Origin: Ooceraea biroi
Taxonomy: Eukaryota > Arthropoda > Insecta > Hymenoptera > Formicidae
DNA length: 64,000 bases
Assembly: GCF_003672135.1 (NCBI RefSeq)
Contig: NC_039508.1
Coordinates: 4,898,001 to 4,962,000, forward strand
Direction: 5' to 3'
A model generated the notes under the pieces. That model did no database searches. It saw only the letters and a list, made by a program, of their open reading frames with translations, and was not told the DNA's origin. The first letter of the stretch is position 1; every line of letters begins with the position of its first letter. This document shows, in pieces, positions 14,001-25,517 of the stretch. A program made the position numbers and the translations under genes.

Positions 14001-16318
14001 CTGGCGGCTTTGTGTACCGTGACGCCGTATACCAGAGATTGACAACAAAATATGCGAGAACTGAAAAGCTTGAGCCATAACCGCATTGTTTGCCCGAGAT
14101 ATTTCTCTATTTGAGATCATTTTGGCCCAAGAGACATTTATTTATAAATGGTCTGACACGTATCTATAACTATAGCACCGCGATATTTGTTATTTGACAG
14201 CGACGGAACCGATGACAGTTACCGAAGAGGACGGGTGCTCTCGGTCCATATCATGACGTCACGCGGCGTATAATAGCGAAAAACGATTCTAATCGTCTCT
14301 GATAAACTGCGGATGGCGTGCGCGCGCGCGGACGGAGTACAGTTGCCAGGGGCGGACAAACGTGTTTACGTCAGCTGCAGACGCAATCGGTTTATCTGCG
14401 GCATACGCGGGACAATGGAACGACGTATCTCGATCCCGCGCAACGAGCTGCACAATACCGATCGCCATTGGTAAATAATCAATAGGCGTGATCGACAAGC
14501 GCGCGACAGGATGTTCCATGTGTCGGGAGTAACGGCCGACGACTCCTCGAGCACGGAGTGAACGCACTCGCGGCACTCTCCGTTCTCCACTCGTGAGAAT
14601 TCACGATATCGCGACGTCGGGATGTGGGAATCGCCGCGCATTGTGCGCGCCGCGGACGCGCGCACTCAGCAGGGGGATCTTTGAATCTTTCACCCTCGAC
14701 CCTTTCTTTCTTCTGTCTCGCTCTTTTTTCTCTTATTCTTTTTTCTCTGTTTTTTTTCTTTTTGTTCACCGTACACTCATCTCGTTCTCATAATTAGCGC
14801 GGCCACTGGCGCGTGCGGTGCCGGCAATTTCGCAGCTGGCAGGATGACGCTTCGCGGGTGCTCGTTGCGCTTAAGGGTGTACAATAGGGCACAGAAAACG
14901 GCAGAAATCCTTGGAAATGAAGCGCGCCTTTTTCTGTCGTCCTTCGCGGCGTTGCAGCGCGGTGCACACGCGGGAACACGGAATGTCGAGGCGGAAACTG
15001 TCCCGCGGGTAATGCGAATCGACGGCGGCAGGTTGAATGACGGCGACGAATTAATTGAGAAACGGGGGAATCATCAAATTAGCTAAACAGACGAGTCATC
15101 ATCGATCCGCTCTCGCTGTTCTCTCTCGCGACGCGAAATTGCGAGGCTCGAGTCTTTCTCCCTCGCGGTCGCGCGCGCGTCGCTAATAATAATTAATGCC
15201 GCTCCAGCCGCGTTTTAATGGCCGTACTCGTTCCACCGGGGAATAGTGATTATTCTGTTATTGCCGTACCCCGAAGACACCCCCGAGACGAGTTGAATCA
15301 CTAGCGGATATTACCGTCGGAGACCCGGGCGGGGAGATCCTAAGCGATAAATCCGGTTCCGTTCCTCTCGCGCGTATCTCCAATTTTCCGGCATCGCTTC
15401 GACTTCATTTCCTTCAGGGCACGGGGATGCGCGGCAAAGTAATTCGTTAACCGGGCTCGGTATGTACGTATACAAGCTAATTGGATGTTCCCGTAAATGT
15501 TATCAGGAATCATTCAGATCGAATCTGCAACGTTCAACCCTTGCGTCGAGGAACAATTCCGCTATACGTGCGAGTCGCGTATCTCGCAGCTTGATTCGCA
15601 GTATTCGCACTCCGTAGCATCTATTTATCTTTGACGAGAATTTTACAAGACGGTATACTTTTATTACAAATTTATAACTTTTGGCGTGAATAATTTAATC
15701 AGCCATAACATCATTCCGTCAAGATGAAACTTGAAGGACTGAACTGAATGAAAGATTCAAGATTCTGCTATTTCCGCCGAGAGATTCGTGAGAAATCGGC
15801 AGTGTTTTCAGCGGTTTCAGCCTCGCGCCAACAGATATCGGCGGCACGTCGAGCATCAGGACAAATTGCGTAATCGCTTGGCTGCGTAAGCGTGTATAAT
15901 TCGATTTCAAGTTCACGGAGAGAGAAAGCGAGCGAGCGAGCGAGCGCGAGCGCGACGCGGACGAGCGGCGCGAGTTGACCCTGACGTAGTCCCCGCGCAA
16001 AAGTGAAACCGAGCTTCGGTAAAAGTACGCCACGCGAAGCCGTCGCTGCGACCCGATGGCACACTTTCGCATCCGCTGAGCTTCATTTCGATGCATGATC
16101 CAGCTTATAATTTCTGTAATGGGCCGTATGAAAATAAAAGCGATCAGGAGATGTGACTCGTGACGCTGCTTTTTCCTGGCAAACTCTGGATGCGATGTCA
16201 CGAGTAACTGGAGATGAGAGATACACGCATCATTCGTCTTCGTGTACTTCCTTGCAGGACTAAGACTTACAGAAATTTCCTTTGCAATTTGATGAATTTG
16301 GAATCTAATGGATTTTAT
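8067..16318. other. No supported gene
   Basis: The stretch contains a GAC/GAT-rich simple tract at about 8840-8880, a CG-alternating patch at 14322-14332, and poly-T/C tracts at 14697-14765. The minus-strand open frame at 13457-13924 is long and has a donor-like GTAAGC after AACGAG near 13886, but it matches no family I know. The other open frames are short and overlap on both strands. Confidence 0.55.
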
Positions 16319-16530
16319 ATCTGACAAGGGAAGGGTTTTAGGTGTTACACTCGGATTTCAAAAATTTTTTGCATGCAGGTAGGGAGGTCTCCAAATAGAA
16401 GAAAAAAATAAAAGTAGCGGCCCAAATGCATATTTGCGCGCTACGTGCGCAATTTTCGATGTTAGGTTAATTACTCAAAAATGCTATTTCCAATCGAATT
16501 CTTTACATTTTTTACTTCACCTAATGCACA
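16319..16530 (+). repeat. Left arm of the 845-bp inverted-repeat element
   Basis: This arm is the reverse complement of 16951-17163, with shared landmarks such as GGTGTTACACTCGGATTTCA near the outer end and CACCTAATGCACA at the inner end. Differences are few, for example TACGTGCGC against TATGTGCGC. Confidence 0.85.
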
Positions 16531-16552
16531 TTTATATTGCTTTGAATAATTT

Positions 16553-16553
16553 T

Positions 16554-16584
<31 letters not shown>

Positions 16585-16646
16585 CGTGCGTGCGCGTATG
16601 TGCTTCTGTGTGCGTGTGTGTACTTGTGTGTGTGCGCGCGCGTGTG
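16553..16646. repeat. TG/CG alternating microsatellite in the element centre
   Basis: This is an imperfect (TG)n and (CG)n alternating purine-pyrimidine tract of about 94 bp, a sequence type prone to Z-DNA. The Cys/Val-rich open frame through it is a product of the repeat. Confidence 0.9.
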
Positions 16647-16950
16647 TTTAGAAAATACGAGCGTCTAATGTAATCTCGTGCCGCGCGAGCACAGTGCGTA
16701 TAAAAGGCCCATTGCTCAAAAATGGTATTTGCATCGTAACTTTTTTAATTTTTTACTGCAACTGCCAATGCACACAATTTCGAATAATTGTACATTGCGC
16801 AAATCGTAGTTTGCTCTTTCTGCGTGATTTATTGTATGCGACTTTAAATAGATTTGATCAGAATCCATAACGAGGACATAAAAGATCTAGTCAAGGGAGG
16901 TTTTTAATTCTTTCAGTTTTAATTTTGGTTTTGATTTCTTTTTAAAGCGT

Positions 16951-17163
16951 TGTGCATTAGGTGAAATAAAAAATGTAAAGAATTCGATTGGAAATAGCAT
17001 TTTTGAGTAATTAACCTAACATCGAAAATTGCGCACATAGCGCGCAAATATGCATTTGGGCCGCTACTTTTCTAATTTTTCTTCTATTTGAGGACCTCCC
17101 TACCTGCATGCAAAAAATTTTTGAAATCCGAGTGTAACACCTACAAACCTTTCCTTGTGAGAT
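16951..17163 (-). repeat. Right arm of the 845-bp inverted-repeat element
   Basis: This arm is the inverted partner of 16319-16530. It starts with TGTGCATTAGGTG at its inner end and finishes at CCTTGTGAGAT. Confidence 0.85.
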
Positions 17164-20100
17164 CAAAGATATAGAAATGTCTTGGTCCACCGTTTTGTAA
17201 CAGCTATATCGGATTTCCTGATGTTTTCTCGTTTCTCTCTATCGCGAGACGCGGCTTTCCCGCGAAATCTATATATCACAAGACCGATACATTATAATAT
17301 TTCATTCCGCCCGGGATGTCGAAATAGCCCGGTCCGGCTCGGCTTATATTTTATCGCGGTGCAGTCACTTGTACTATATAACCAATAGTTATATGCACAC
17401 ACGATGCGGCGCTCGCTGCAGGATCCTTCCTGTACCGTAGGGTGCTATATTTCCTAGCAATGGGTGGTAAAGTTTTTTTCCCTCTCGTAGAGCGCCCCCC
17501 CCCCTCTCTCTCTCTCTCTCTTTTGTGATATACGGTCAAATCCAGGCGTTTCTCTCCGCGCTTACGATTTTCACAGTACGACTCGTAGCTCTCCTTACAA
17601 GAAATTTATCGACTAACTTGTGAAAATTATCAGCGCTGACTGCCCTTGCTCTCGCATTCAGCGTGCATGCGTCTTCTTGGAGGATCCTCTCGATATCTCG
17701 TACTCGCAATTTCGACAGACAGTCATGAATTGCACACTAGGATGCTTTCCGCGATACTTTAGCGAAATATTGTGAAAGATCATGCATTTATTAGGGTATG
17801 AAAACGTTGGTCTGTCCGAGCATGGAGAGGATCATCATAGAGAACGCTTTTTTTAGCTGATTCCGTGCTTTTAGTGATCATTAGGCACTATGTTAAAGCG
17901 AACGCTTGACGAACTTGGTGAACTGATTTGGTACGATTCTCAAACGCCTTGGCGCGATCGATATAGTTCATTCTTATAAATAGCTTACTACATTCTCCAG
18001 CTATACGTCGGAGTGCCATTCGGCAAATTGAAAGAAGCAGCCGACAATGGCGCATCGGTAATTGAGACTGCGGAGAAAGGAGAGAAGCAAGCTCCGATGC
18101 AAATAGAAGAATGTGCCTCCTCTTCGCCTCCTCGCCCTTAGTCCCTTTTCAACCGTCCGTACCTGGTGCTCGGCATATCATAGTAATACACCGCGAAATG
18201 TCGCCGTATAAAAGTCAGCGAGGACCGATTTTCCGCTGACGATTTACCGACGATTTTATTCTTCTTTCTTCTCGTCCTGCTTCTTCGGGAAAAGCGTCGG
18301 CTTCTTGACGTTTTAAAGCGTGGCAGAGAAGCCGGCTTCTTCAGAGACGATAGAAAAATTGGAAGGGAAAGTACTATAGAGAAGCTTGAGAGAGAAAGAG
18401 TCGCTCTCTCTTTTTCTCTCTTTCTGCTCCCATCTGACTTTTTTCTCTTTGAATTGAAAGTATAAAATTCTCTTTCCTTCAAATACAAAAATTCTTACAG
18501 ATTTATTCGGACTGGGATTCGATGAGAATGCGACGCTGACTCTAGCGTATCGACATTCATTCGTAGAAATTCAAACAATTTTGTAATAGACGAATCGCAA
18601 CCGGACCCGTAAATAACTAGACCGTCTCGAGTAATAAAACAACAAGTTTAATAGCTATCGAGACATATAATGATCTCACACGCGATCAGACTCATAATAA
18701 GATATACTAATGCACAAAGTCACTTTTGCAGATGTTTGATCACAAGGCTGACAACTCCTCGCTTGCAGTCATTCTATCTTACCTGCTCATGATCACCGTC
18801 GTTTTTGCAATTCCTAATAAACATTAATTTCCGTCAATTTATCGAAAAAAACCGAGATTGACGTTATAATTAAGCGAGGAGAGATTTCTCTCCTCCTTGC
18901 AGGCACGCGAAGGGGGGGCGTAGCACTCTCGAGGCTTGCGTCCGATGTCTACCGTTCACCCTCCCGGCTTTCTGATCCTCGACTAGAGGCTAATTAACGA
19001 GCGTAAGTAATGCGTGTAATTAAAAGGGAGGGAAATATATTGCCAGCCGACGGTATCGCGAAGAAACGACGGGAAAACTGGCTGGTGCCACTTAATGGCC
19101 TCTCCTCGTATGCCCTCCTGGGATATGCTCCGGTATGTCGGGGAGTGTGCGAACGTCACAGTCACATGAACACACGAAGCCTACGTGCATCGTGTCCGAC
19201 GGACTCGAGTTCCATATAGGTGCAGCATGCAATATTTACCAATTTTCCGATCCGTGTGTTTTTCCCTTTTACAATCACGCGCCAAACTTGTTTGATGTTC
19301 CCTCGTACAATTATCGCGGCCGTGTTCTCGGCGTTGCGAGCTATTAAATGTATAAGAAATTTCGCGACTATACTGTGCTATGGGTGTTACATAAATTGTA
19401 CACGTACGCTAAACTGTGTTACGATATGCGGTATTTACACATACACACGCACACGCGCGCGCGCTGCATACACATACGTGCCACAACTTCCGACTCGCGA
19501 TATAAATATGTATTCGAAATATATATCTCTGCTTATCGTAAACTTGATTAAAATTAAAGCTGCCGTGGGAATTAAAGTTCATTGACTACAAAGCGGGCTT
19601 CGTATCGTGCTTGGGAACCAAGGAGGATCCAATTCCAAAAATTACGATCCGGCATTTCCACTGTGGCCGCATCGTGTCTCGCGGACATTCGACTATGCCG
19701 TCGGAGTTCTCTCCGTTAGTTGGGATTTAATTTATGATGAGATGCCGACGCGACTGGTATTAAAATCTATAATGAATGAGCGAAATGAATTGCACGTGCG
19801 CCTCACGTTCAGTTGCCGGCTCTTCTCGGCAAGTCCTCGTGACTTCCGTTTTGGAGCTACAAGAGGACGGGGGGTCGTGCGAGAAAATTAATTTTGCCGA
19901 AACTTCTCGCTCGCCCGCGACTTGCTTCAAATGAACAACGCTATGCTTAAGCATGAATTATCATTTACGCGAGCTGCAGCGAGACGGTGCCTGCTTATTG
20001 CAAGTTAAATGAGACGTGTACGCGTCCGCCGTTTCCCATTCGAAAAAGATCTCTTATTGATGAGGTGCGCTCTCGGCTACAGCCCCGAGAAAACGGCCCC

Positions 20101-20842
20101 GACGTTTTGCGCGAAATTACAATGTGTTTTTCGAAGGAACTTCTCTCGTGTTTCCTCCGGCGAAAGGAACGATTTTTCCCGTGAATTTTCATCGCGTCGG
20201 TTCCGGTTACGATTCAGCCCTGGAATTGCTAAATATTCCAGCGGAGAAATATTTCCGCTGTGAGAGGATTCCAAATCCGCCAGTTGCCGGATGCGCCGGA
20301 CTGTTTTCACGGAAAGATTTTTCGCCGCAAGCCGCTCGTTTTCCGTCTACGAAGACATCGAAGAGCCTCCGGCAGCTTCGTCGAATGAAAAATCAATTAA
20401 CATGCTGCCATTCTTTTCTCACGCGAATGAGGCCGCTAACAACGTTACTCCTCGTTATTCCACCTTATTTCTCTCGTTTCGTAATCGCCTCCATAACACC
20501 TAGCTACCTGAATTTCTTTAACTTTAACCCGATGCGATAAAGAGTATTGTTTTTTTCAGACATCTAAATTAAGTAACTCTGAATGATTATACAATTGCGT
20601 ATGTTTGTGACAAACAGCTTGATAAAGCGATTTGGGTACCAGACTCGTTAACGTAATGAATCTTTTCGTAAAGCTCCACAAATATGATGCCGTATATAAT
20701 ATTATTATATTTCGAAGCAAGGTGCCCTTGTTTGGGATTTCGCCGCAATCGTGATAATTATAAGCCGCGCAATTAACGCAGCCACAATTAACGGTTGTCT
20801 CACCTACGACGTATTCAAGCTCCTCTTCTTTCTGTATTTCAG
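17164..20842. other. No supported gene
   Basis: The stretch contains a C9 plus CT tract at about 17493-17522, a TTTCTCTC-rich patch at 18400-18425, and a CA/CG alternating patch at 19440-19465. On the minus strand, CAG/GTAAGA near 18782 is a good donor match, with a possible 31-nt exon (about 18783-18813) after TTTATTAG. That is too short to support alone. No family is recognised. Confidence 0.55.
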
Positions 20843-20901
20843 AGCCCGGGTACCTTTTGAGGGGGGCTTTCGACGTTGCCGACTTGGAGTGGCGCGCCAC
20901 G
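20843..20901 (+). other. Candidate 59-nt internal exon with strong splice sites
   Basis: A near-ideal 3' splice site (TCCTCTTCTTTCTGTATTTCAG, ending at 20842) is followed 59 nt later by a near-ideal 5' splice site (ACG/GTGAGTATC, GT at 20902). Two of three frames are open. One reads PGYLLRGAFDVADLEWRAT, which has an ordinary protein-like composition. The other reads ARVPFEGGFRRCRLGVARH. It would enter with two bases of a split codon and leave in phase 0 in the first frame. I do not recognise the peptide and see no joinable neighbour exon nearby, so it would belong to a gene with long introns. It could also be a decoy. Confidence 0.35.
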
Positions 20902-23900
20902 GTGAGTATCGCGCAAATCCTGTAATAGGATTATAAATTGTAAACGGCTGCAAGAAACGAGCGCTCTATCCCGCCCGCTCCTCCCACGCCGTTCATTCTC
21001 TCGCTATCGGCTGTATAACGTCGCGCTTAATTCCCAAGGCGGTGTTTAAAGAGCGGCGAAATGCCGAAATTGCTGGTAATTAACGCGAATCTCAACTGTA
21101 CTCTCGCACCCATTCCTCCCAGCGATCGAAATCAAATCGAGCGTGCTTTTCATCTTGCAACACATTAGCACGATTCATTGAATTAAAAATTTAGTTAACT
21201 AGCAAAATTCAGCAAACAAATGAAATAGTTTCTACTTACAAGTCTCGAGAGAATCCGAAAGAAAAATTGTTCGGAATATTAACGAGTCTAATCAGTTTTT
21301 GAACGCTTAAAAGAGACAGTCGCGCTCTTTAGCCTTTTTTCTATTGCAAATAAAATATAATCTATATATATTTAAATATAAAACGCTAAGTAAGGAGATA
21401 TCAGTAATCCCCGTCTCGCCATGAAATGGTTCGCCAAGCACACTGGAACCGCTTGAAACCCATATTCACCGAAACGTATAGAGTATAGAGGATGCTGCGC
21501 ACATCCTCATAGCATTCGAGTGCCACCTTCGCTCATGATTTCGGAATTACGGCACTTACGCGTGAGTGCGCGAGATGCAACCGGCACATGCGTATCCTTG
21601 GTGTATCTGTTCACATATGTGCAAGACGAAGCTTGCGTACGATCGCATACACGCGCGAGTACATTCTTTCTCGCAATATCAGTCTTGCAGCTCGCCCGCA
21701 AAAAGCTCTCCATGCGAAAGCAGACTCAGCGTCGGTTCGCTTTGCGTTCCTTCGGACCGCCGAGGCCGTGTTCGCTCACTGCTTCAAGCGGATTGAGACT
21801 TCTCGTTACCGGCGAATCCCAAAAGGGCTGCCGGTGTACACGTATGCACGGACACACACATGGACGTGGCACACACGGGGGTTGCGCGCTGCACGTTCCC
21901 CGCAGGTACGTGGGAGAGATCTTCTCTCCATCGCGGTCGAATAAATATTTTTCCAGCGGAAACGAAGCTCGCGAGTCTCCCGACGAGCCTCGAGATAACA
22001 TTGGCGTCGTCGTCGGGACTACATGAGACTTCTCTGTCTGAAAACATCTCTTTACGTTACCTGCGACGGATTCGGAGTGCGTGTTTGTACAGTACGTACG
22101 TGTCTACCTGGATGTGCTCTCGTACGCACCGCGGAAGCTTCCGTTGAACATCGCTTGACATCGGTTTCCGTTTATCTGACGTTGCGTTATATAAATGGAG
22201 GCTGCGGCTGACCCAATGATATCAGCGAGACTTAACAATGTGCTCTACGAAACGTATATCCTTCCGCGGTTCGGCAGCTTTTGTAACTTTGTACCTTTGT
22301 ATGTACCTTTTGTAATTTATCGAAATTAAATTTTCGATTATATATCTTCATTTTTATCGATTGACGTTATCCAGGTGATGGTTTCTTTGATATGTCTCGA
22401 TTCATATCTTGATCCAGCTGTTATTTTTCATTTTTCATCCTCATGTCGCGTTCTCATCAGCGAGCGAAATAGGCGGGATAAAATTTTTGCGACGACGTCG
22501 GAAGTAAACTTCTTTCAACACGCTGAATGCACACATCGACTGCCGGGAAACCGGGAAAAAGGGATGTCTCGGTGGAGTTGGCGTGGCTTAATTGAAATCA
22601 AGCCCACGTCGCCACAGAGGGTTCTTTGCGGCTAAGTAGACGCACAGGACAGACGCGGGAAATAGGGGTAGACGACTTTTTGGCGGTGAATGAGTCGCAA
22701 CGCGGTTTTCTGCGCCAGCGAATTCAACAAGTCTAGCTGTGCGTGTGAACGTATAAATGATCAAGTGGAGAAAGAAAGACCAATTCGACACAGTTTGATC
22801 ATCAGACTTATTATCGCGATTAACTAATCTGCGTTGTTGATCACAGAATGTTGTTAGATAGATGGATTTCTTATTTTACATAAGGACAATTAAGAATCAA
22901 GGAAACAAATCTGCGAGCAACTGATCTCAGCATGAGCAGTAGCGCGCACGTCATCCACTGTTAATAGTGTCCGGCGGTAACTTTTCTTAAAGTAGAATGT
23001 AGTTTCCTCTCGTCGTTAAACAGCGCTAAGCATCTTATTTATTCATGCACGGTGCAGCTGGCTTACGATTACCAAGAGAGACGGAGAATTGGTACGGAAA
23101 ATAATTTAAGGACGAGTAATCCCTAAGCTGGGCTTCTCCGGTAGCTTTGCATGCTCCGACATCATTTAAATACAGCATCGCCGTTTAATTGGTTATTTAC
23201 ATTTTATAGCGCTCTCTCTCTCTCTCCTCGAGCTTCCGGCGATTAAAAGCGATTTTTCGCATGTCGCGCATTGCGTAACGAACGTACGTACCTACGTAGG
23301 TGCACGATATACGAGCAACGGAAATGCAAATAGTCGATATCGCTTAACGATAGTTTGCAATTCGCCGCAGCGGACCGAGCCAGTTAGCGGAATTGAGGGT
23401 TTCGGAAAGCCGCTCGTCCGTCGATATTACGCTTCATCCGCTTATTTTTCGAAGTACCGCTAGCTCGGAACTCACGCGACTTCCGGCGGTCCCTTCATGT
23501 CCGTGTTTCTCGCTTCTTCTTCCTTTTTTATGTGCTTTTTCCTGAATCCTGCCGCCATGTTGGCCTTTTCGTCCCGTTTCCGCAAGCTGGTAATATCGGC
23601 GATATATTAAAGTCGAGTCGCATTGTGTCAAATGTACACCGGTCGGAGGTAGAAAATCGATCAATCGAGCCTGGTCAGACGCAAAAGGCTCGGAACGGAT
23701 ATACCTGTCTCGAATGTCGCAGGAAACGGACGATCCTTTCGCCGGATGATGCGCCTTGACGTTCACATCCTCGTAAATATTTTCAATCGCGTTTCCGATT
23801 GTCATGACGACAGTCGATCGGATTTCACGCTGTACCAATCGCTCGATCAGGCTCGCGTCCTTTTTCTTTTATCTTTTCGTCTTGTTGTGTCTCACTAAAC

Positions 23901-24447
23901 AGTTAAAGTTAATAAATAGTTCCTATAAACAGAATATGCAAGTTGTAAAAATCGATAAGTTGCTGTTTATGAGTCATTGGATTATTTCCACGGATCATTC
24001 GATTATAATTACTTCCTGAAGAACTTAATGTGGCATTTATATCTGACAGTTGAGACTTTCTTCAGCTTCCGCTGTATCATGGCAAGATATAATTTTCTGT
24101 ATCATGCTAAAGATACAGAAAAATAAGAGATAAGAAAAGAAAATTGGAAAAATTAACTTCTGAACAAGTAGCACAGTATCTTTTTTTCTATATCTTCGTT
24201 CCTTGCAATTGTTTTATTTCTATTTATTTGTTACGACTTCTTTGACTATGACTATTATTACCACTACTCTACTATATTAGTGCTATAATCTACAAGTCAA
24301 TATAAAATAGAATCAGTTGTTCTCGCATGTATATAAGTCATAAAAATTAAATAAAATCTGGATGTCATACATCCACCATTACTTTTGCATAAATGGATTA
24401 TATTATACCTCTTTTATGGATTACATATAATACACATTTCATCTACA
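20902..24447. other. No supported gene; transition into the AT-rich island
   Basis: Base composition falls from CpG-rich to strongly AT-rich near 23.9 kb. A short CT run occurs at 23213-23225 and a 12-bp palindrome ACCTACGTAGGT near 23290. The open frames at 21507-22147 overlap on both strands and look like GC-driven shadows. Confidence 0.55.
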
Positions 24448-24683
24448 ATTCTTGTCTAAAATACACATGAAATACTTACCATGATCCACAGAAAATATAC
24501 TGTAAATAGCTAAAAAATTTCTCTCATTCTTGTGTATTGTTCGGAAAATAAGTATCATGTAACGAAAGATGAAGAGACAATTAACTCTCAGATATAAATT
24601 TCCTTGTATATGACCTTGTATTAAGATTAAGATTCTCAAAAACTCTAATTACAATTCAATAATTCGTAGGAAAAGGAACAGTA

Positions 24684-24686
<3 letters not shown>

Positions 24687-24719
<33 letters not shown>
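24687..24719. repeat. (TA)n microsatellite upstream of unit A
   Basis: This TA run of about 33 bp is inserted in the conserved upstream block. The same position in units C, D and E has no such run. Confidence 0.9.
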
Positions 24720-24721
<2 letters not shown>

Positions 24722-24741
24722 TTATCAAAAATATTTTTCTG

Positions 24742-24830
24742 TTTACGGAAGTAACTAGAATATCTATAAGTTTTGATGACAGTTTCGTGCTATATATAGC
24801 AAGCCGATATTTCTTTCTTCATTAGTCGTG
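24742..24830 (+). promoter_or_regulatory. Core promoter of unit A
   Basis: The TATA box TATATATA is at 24791-24798, and an initiator-like TTAGTC has its A at 24824, 33 nt from the first T of the TATA. The same 33-nt spacing occurs in D and E. The upstream block ATGACAGTTT.GTGC is shared by A, D and E. Copy A lacks three bases inside the TGATAA (GATA-type) motif that C, D and E carry, reading GGAAGTAACT instead of GGAAGTGATAACT. Confidence 0.75.
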
Positions 24831-24870
24831 AAGAAAATCTAGATCGACAATCTTTGCCATCTTATAAAAC

Positions 24871-24999
24871 ATGAAGGTGCCTTTGCATTTCGTTGTCCTC
24901 CTCTTGTTGCTAGGAATCATTATTCCTACTGGTATCATGGCTAAAGCTGCACCTGAACCTGCTCGTTGTTGGCCCTTCTTTTGCAAGTTAAACGGTTAA
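24871..24999 (+). CDS. Small secreted peptide precursor A (possible venom/exocrine peptide with a disulfide ring)
   Basis: This is a 42-codon precursor, too short for most gene finders. Residues 1-24 form a signal peptide: MKV, then a hydrophobic core to I22, with a likely cut after A24 in GIMA/KA. Residues 25-30 (KAAPEP) are X-Ala/X-Pro dipeptides, the spacer type that dipeptidyl peptidase IV trims in many hymenopteran venom precursors. The end reads ARCWPFFCKLNG. Cys33 and Cys38 could close a six-residue ring, and the final Gly is a potential amidation donor. The start is the only in-frame ATG that gives a full signal peptide, and it is shared with copy D. The stop is followed by the conserved 3'UTR intron. 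Compared with D, the D-type stop (TGA) is missing and the frame runs into bases that are 3'UTR in D. Secretion is well supported. Venom, antimicrobial or hormone-like activity is inference only. Confidence 0.78.
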   Translation: MKVPLHFVVLLLLLGIIIPTGIMAKAAPEPARCWPFFCKLNG

Positions 25000-25013
25000 A
25001 ATGGTTTACACAG

Positions 25014-25122
25014 GTATATTATGTGCTTAGAACATGTTATATATGAACAGCCTGTTAATACCTTTTTTATTAAAGTAACTTTTATAGAATTTTTCTACAT
25101 TCTTGGTTGTTTTAGTTTTTAG
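25014..25122 (+). other. Intron in the 3'UTR of unit A
   Basis: The donor is ACACAG/GTATAT and the acceptor is TTTTAGTTTTTAG/ATCTGTG. The same donor and acceptor positions recur in D (29796-29923) and E (30682-30784). The decayed unit B keeps a close match at 26939-27010. The intron lies 14 nt after the stop codon. Confidence 0.75.
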
Positions 25123-25233
25123 ATCTGTGTGACAATAGTATAGTGAGGTATATGACACAACTACACAATCGAATGGTGATATCTCAGCAGTTATAGAAAA
25201 ATATAATTTTTGTCATTCTTAATTAACACACAA

Positions 25234-25239
25234 AATAAA
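25234..25239 (+). terminator. Polyadenylation signal, unit A
   Basis: AATAAA occurs in the conserved context ACACAAAATAAAAATGTGAATG, which is also present in units B, D and E. Confidence 0.75.
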
Positions 25240-25290
25240 AATGTGAATGATCTTAACATCTAATTTGTTCTTTATCTCAATTATAATATA

Positions 25291-25428
25291 ATAAGATTCT
25301 TGTCTAAATTGCATATGAAACACATGATCCACAGAACAAATAATAGAAATCATTACACAATTCAGTTAAAAACTTCCTCTCATTCTTGTATATTGTTTGC
25401 AAAATAAGTATTACGTAACGAAAGATGA
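25291..25428 (+). pseudogene. Unit B, upstream part, left of the transposon
   Basis: This is the 5' flank of the second unit, closely matching the flank of unit E (30085 onward). It is cut at 25428 by the transposon insertion and resumes at 26857 after the duplicated target GAAAGATGA. Confidence 0.8.
25420..25428 (+). repeat. Left target-site duplication GAAAGATGA
   Basis: The nine bases are repeated exactly at 26857-26865. The uninterrupted site is present once in the equivalent place in units A, C, D and E, for example GTAACGAAAGATGAAGAGAG in E. Confidence 0.9.
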
Positions 25429-25509
25429 ACGTCTATTAAGTTGACACAGCCACTTTAGCACAATCAAATAAAACATTCATAGAAATTTAGTGCTCTTTTG
25501 TTGCTAATT
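25429..25509 (+). repeat. Left terminal inverted repeat of the 1428-bp element
   Basis: It is 81 bp long and pairs with 26776-26856, with mismatches at only three positions (T/C, C/T, C/T). It contains CACAGCCACTTTAGCACAAT and ends with TTTTGTTGCTAAT. Confidence 0.93.
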
Positions 25510-25517
25510 ATCTCTTT

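Larger units (their letters stand above)
16319..17163. mobile_element. 845-bp inverted-repeat (foldback/MITE-like) element, non-autonomous
   Basis: The two ends are near-identical inverted repeats of about 212 bp, 16319-16530 and 16951-17163. They differ by a handful of substitutions and a 1-bp indel. The outer termini begin ATCT(G/C)ACAAGG. The 420-bp centre carries TG/CG-alternating simple sequence (16553-16646) and no transposase-like frame. A third, more diverged copy of part of the arm lies inside at about 16712-16800. No clear target-site duplication could be assigned, so the superfamily is left open. The structure is what a non-autonomous DNA transposon or foldback element looks like. 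Confidence 0.8.
24448..25240 (+). other. Peptide-gene unit A (complete transcription unit)
   Basis: This is the first of five tandem units. It starts with a shared upstream block (AATTCTTGTCTAAAAT, near 24448) that recurs near 25295, 28381, 29223 and 30088. It then has a (TA)n run, the core promoter, one exon holding the whole CDS, an intron confined to the 3'UTR (25014-25122, GT-AG, 109 nt), a second exon starting ATCTGTGTGA, and the polyadenylation signal at 25234-25239. Unit D has the same layout, which argues that A is a working gene. Confidence 0.8.

Noticed and set aside
15719..16327. 202-codon minus-strand frame
   Set aside because: It contains Ser/Arg low-complexity from a GAGC-type tract, its end runs into the inverted-repeat element, and no domain is seen.
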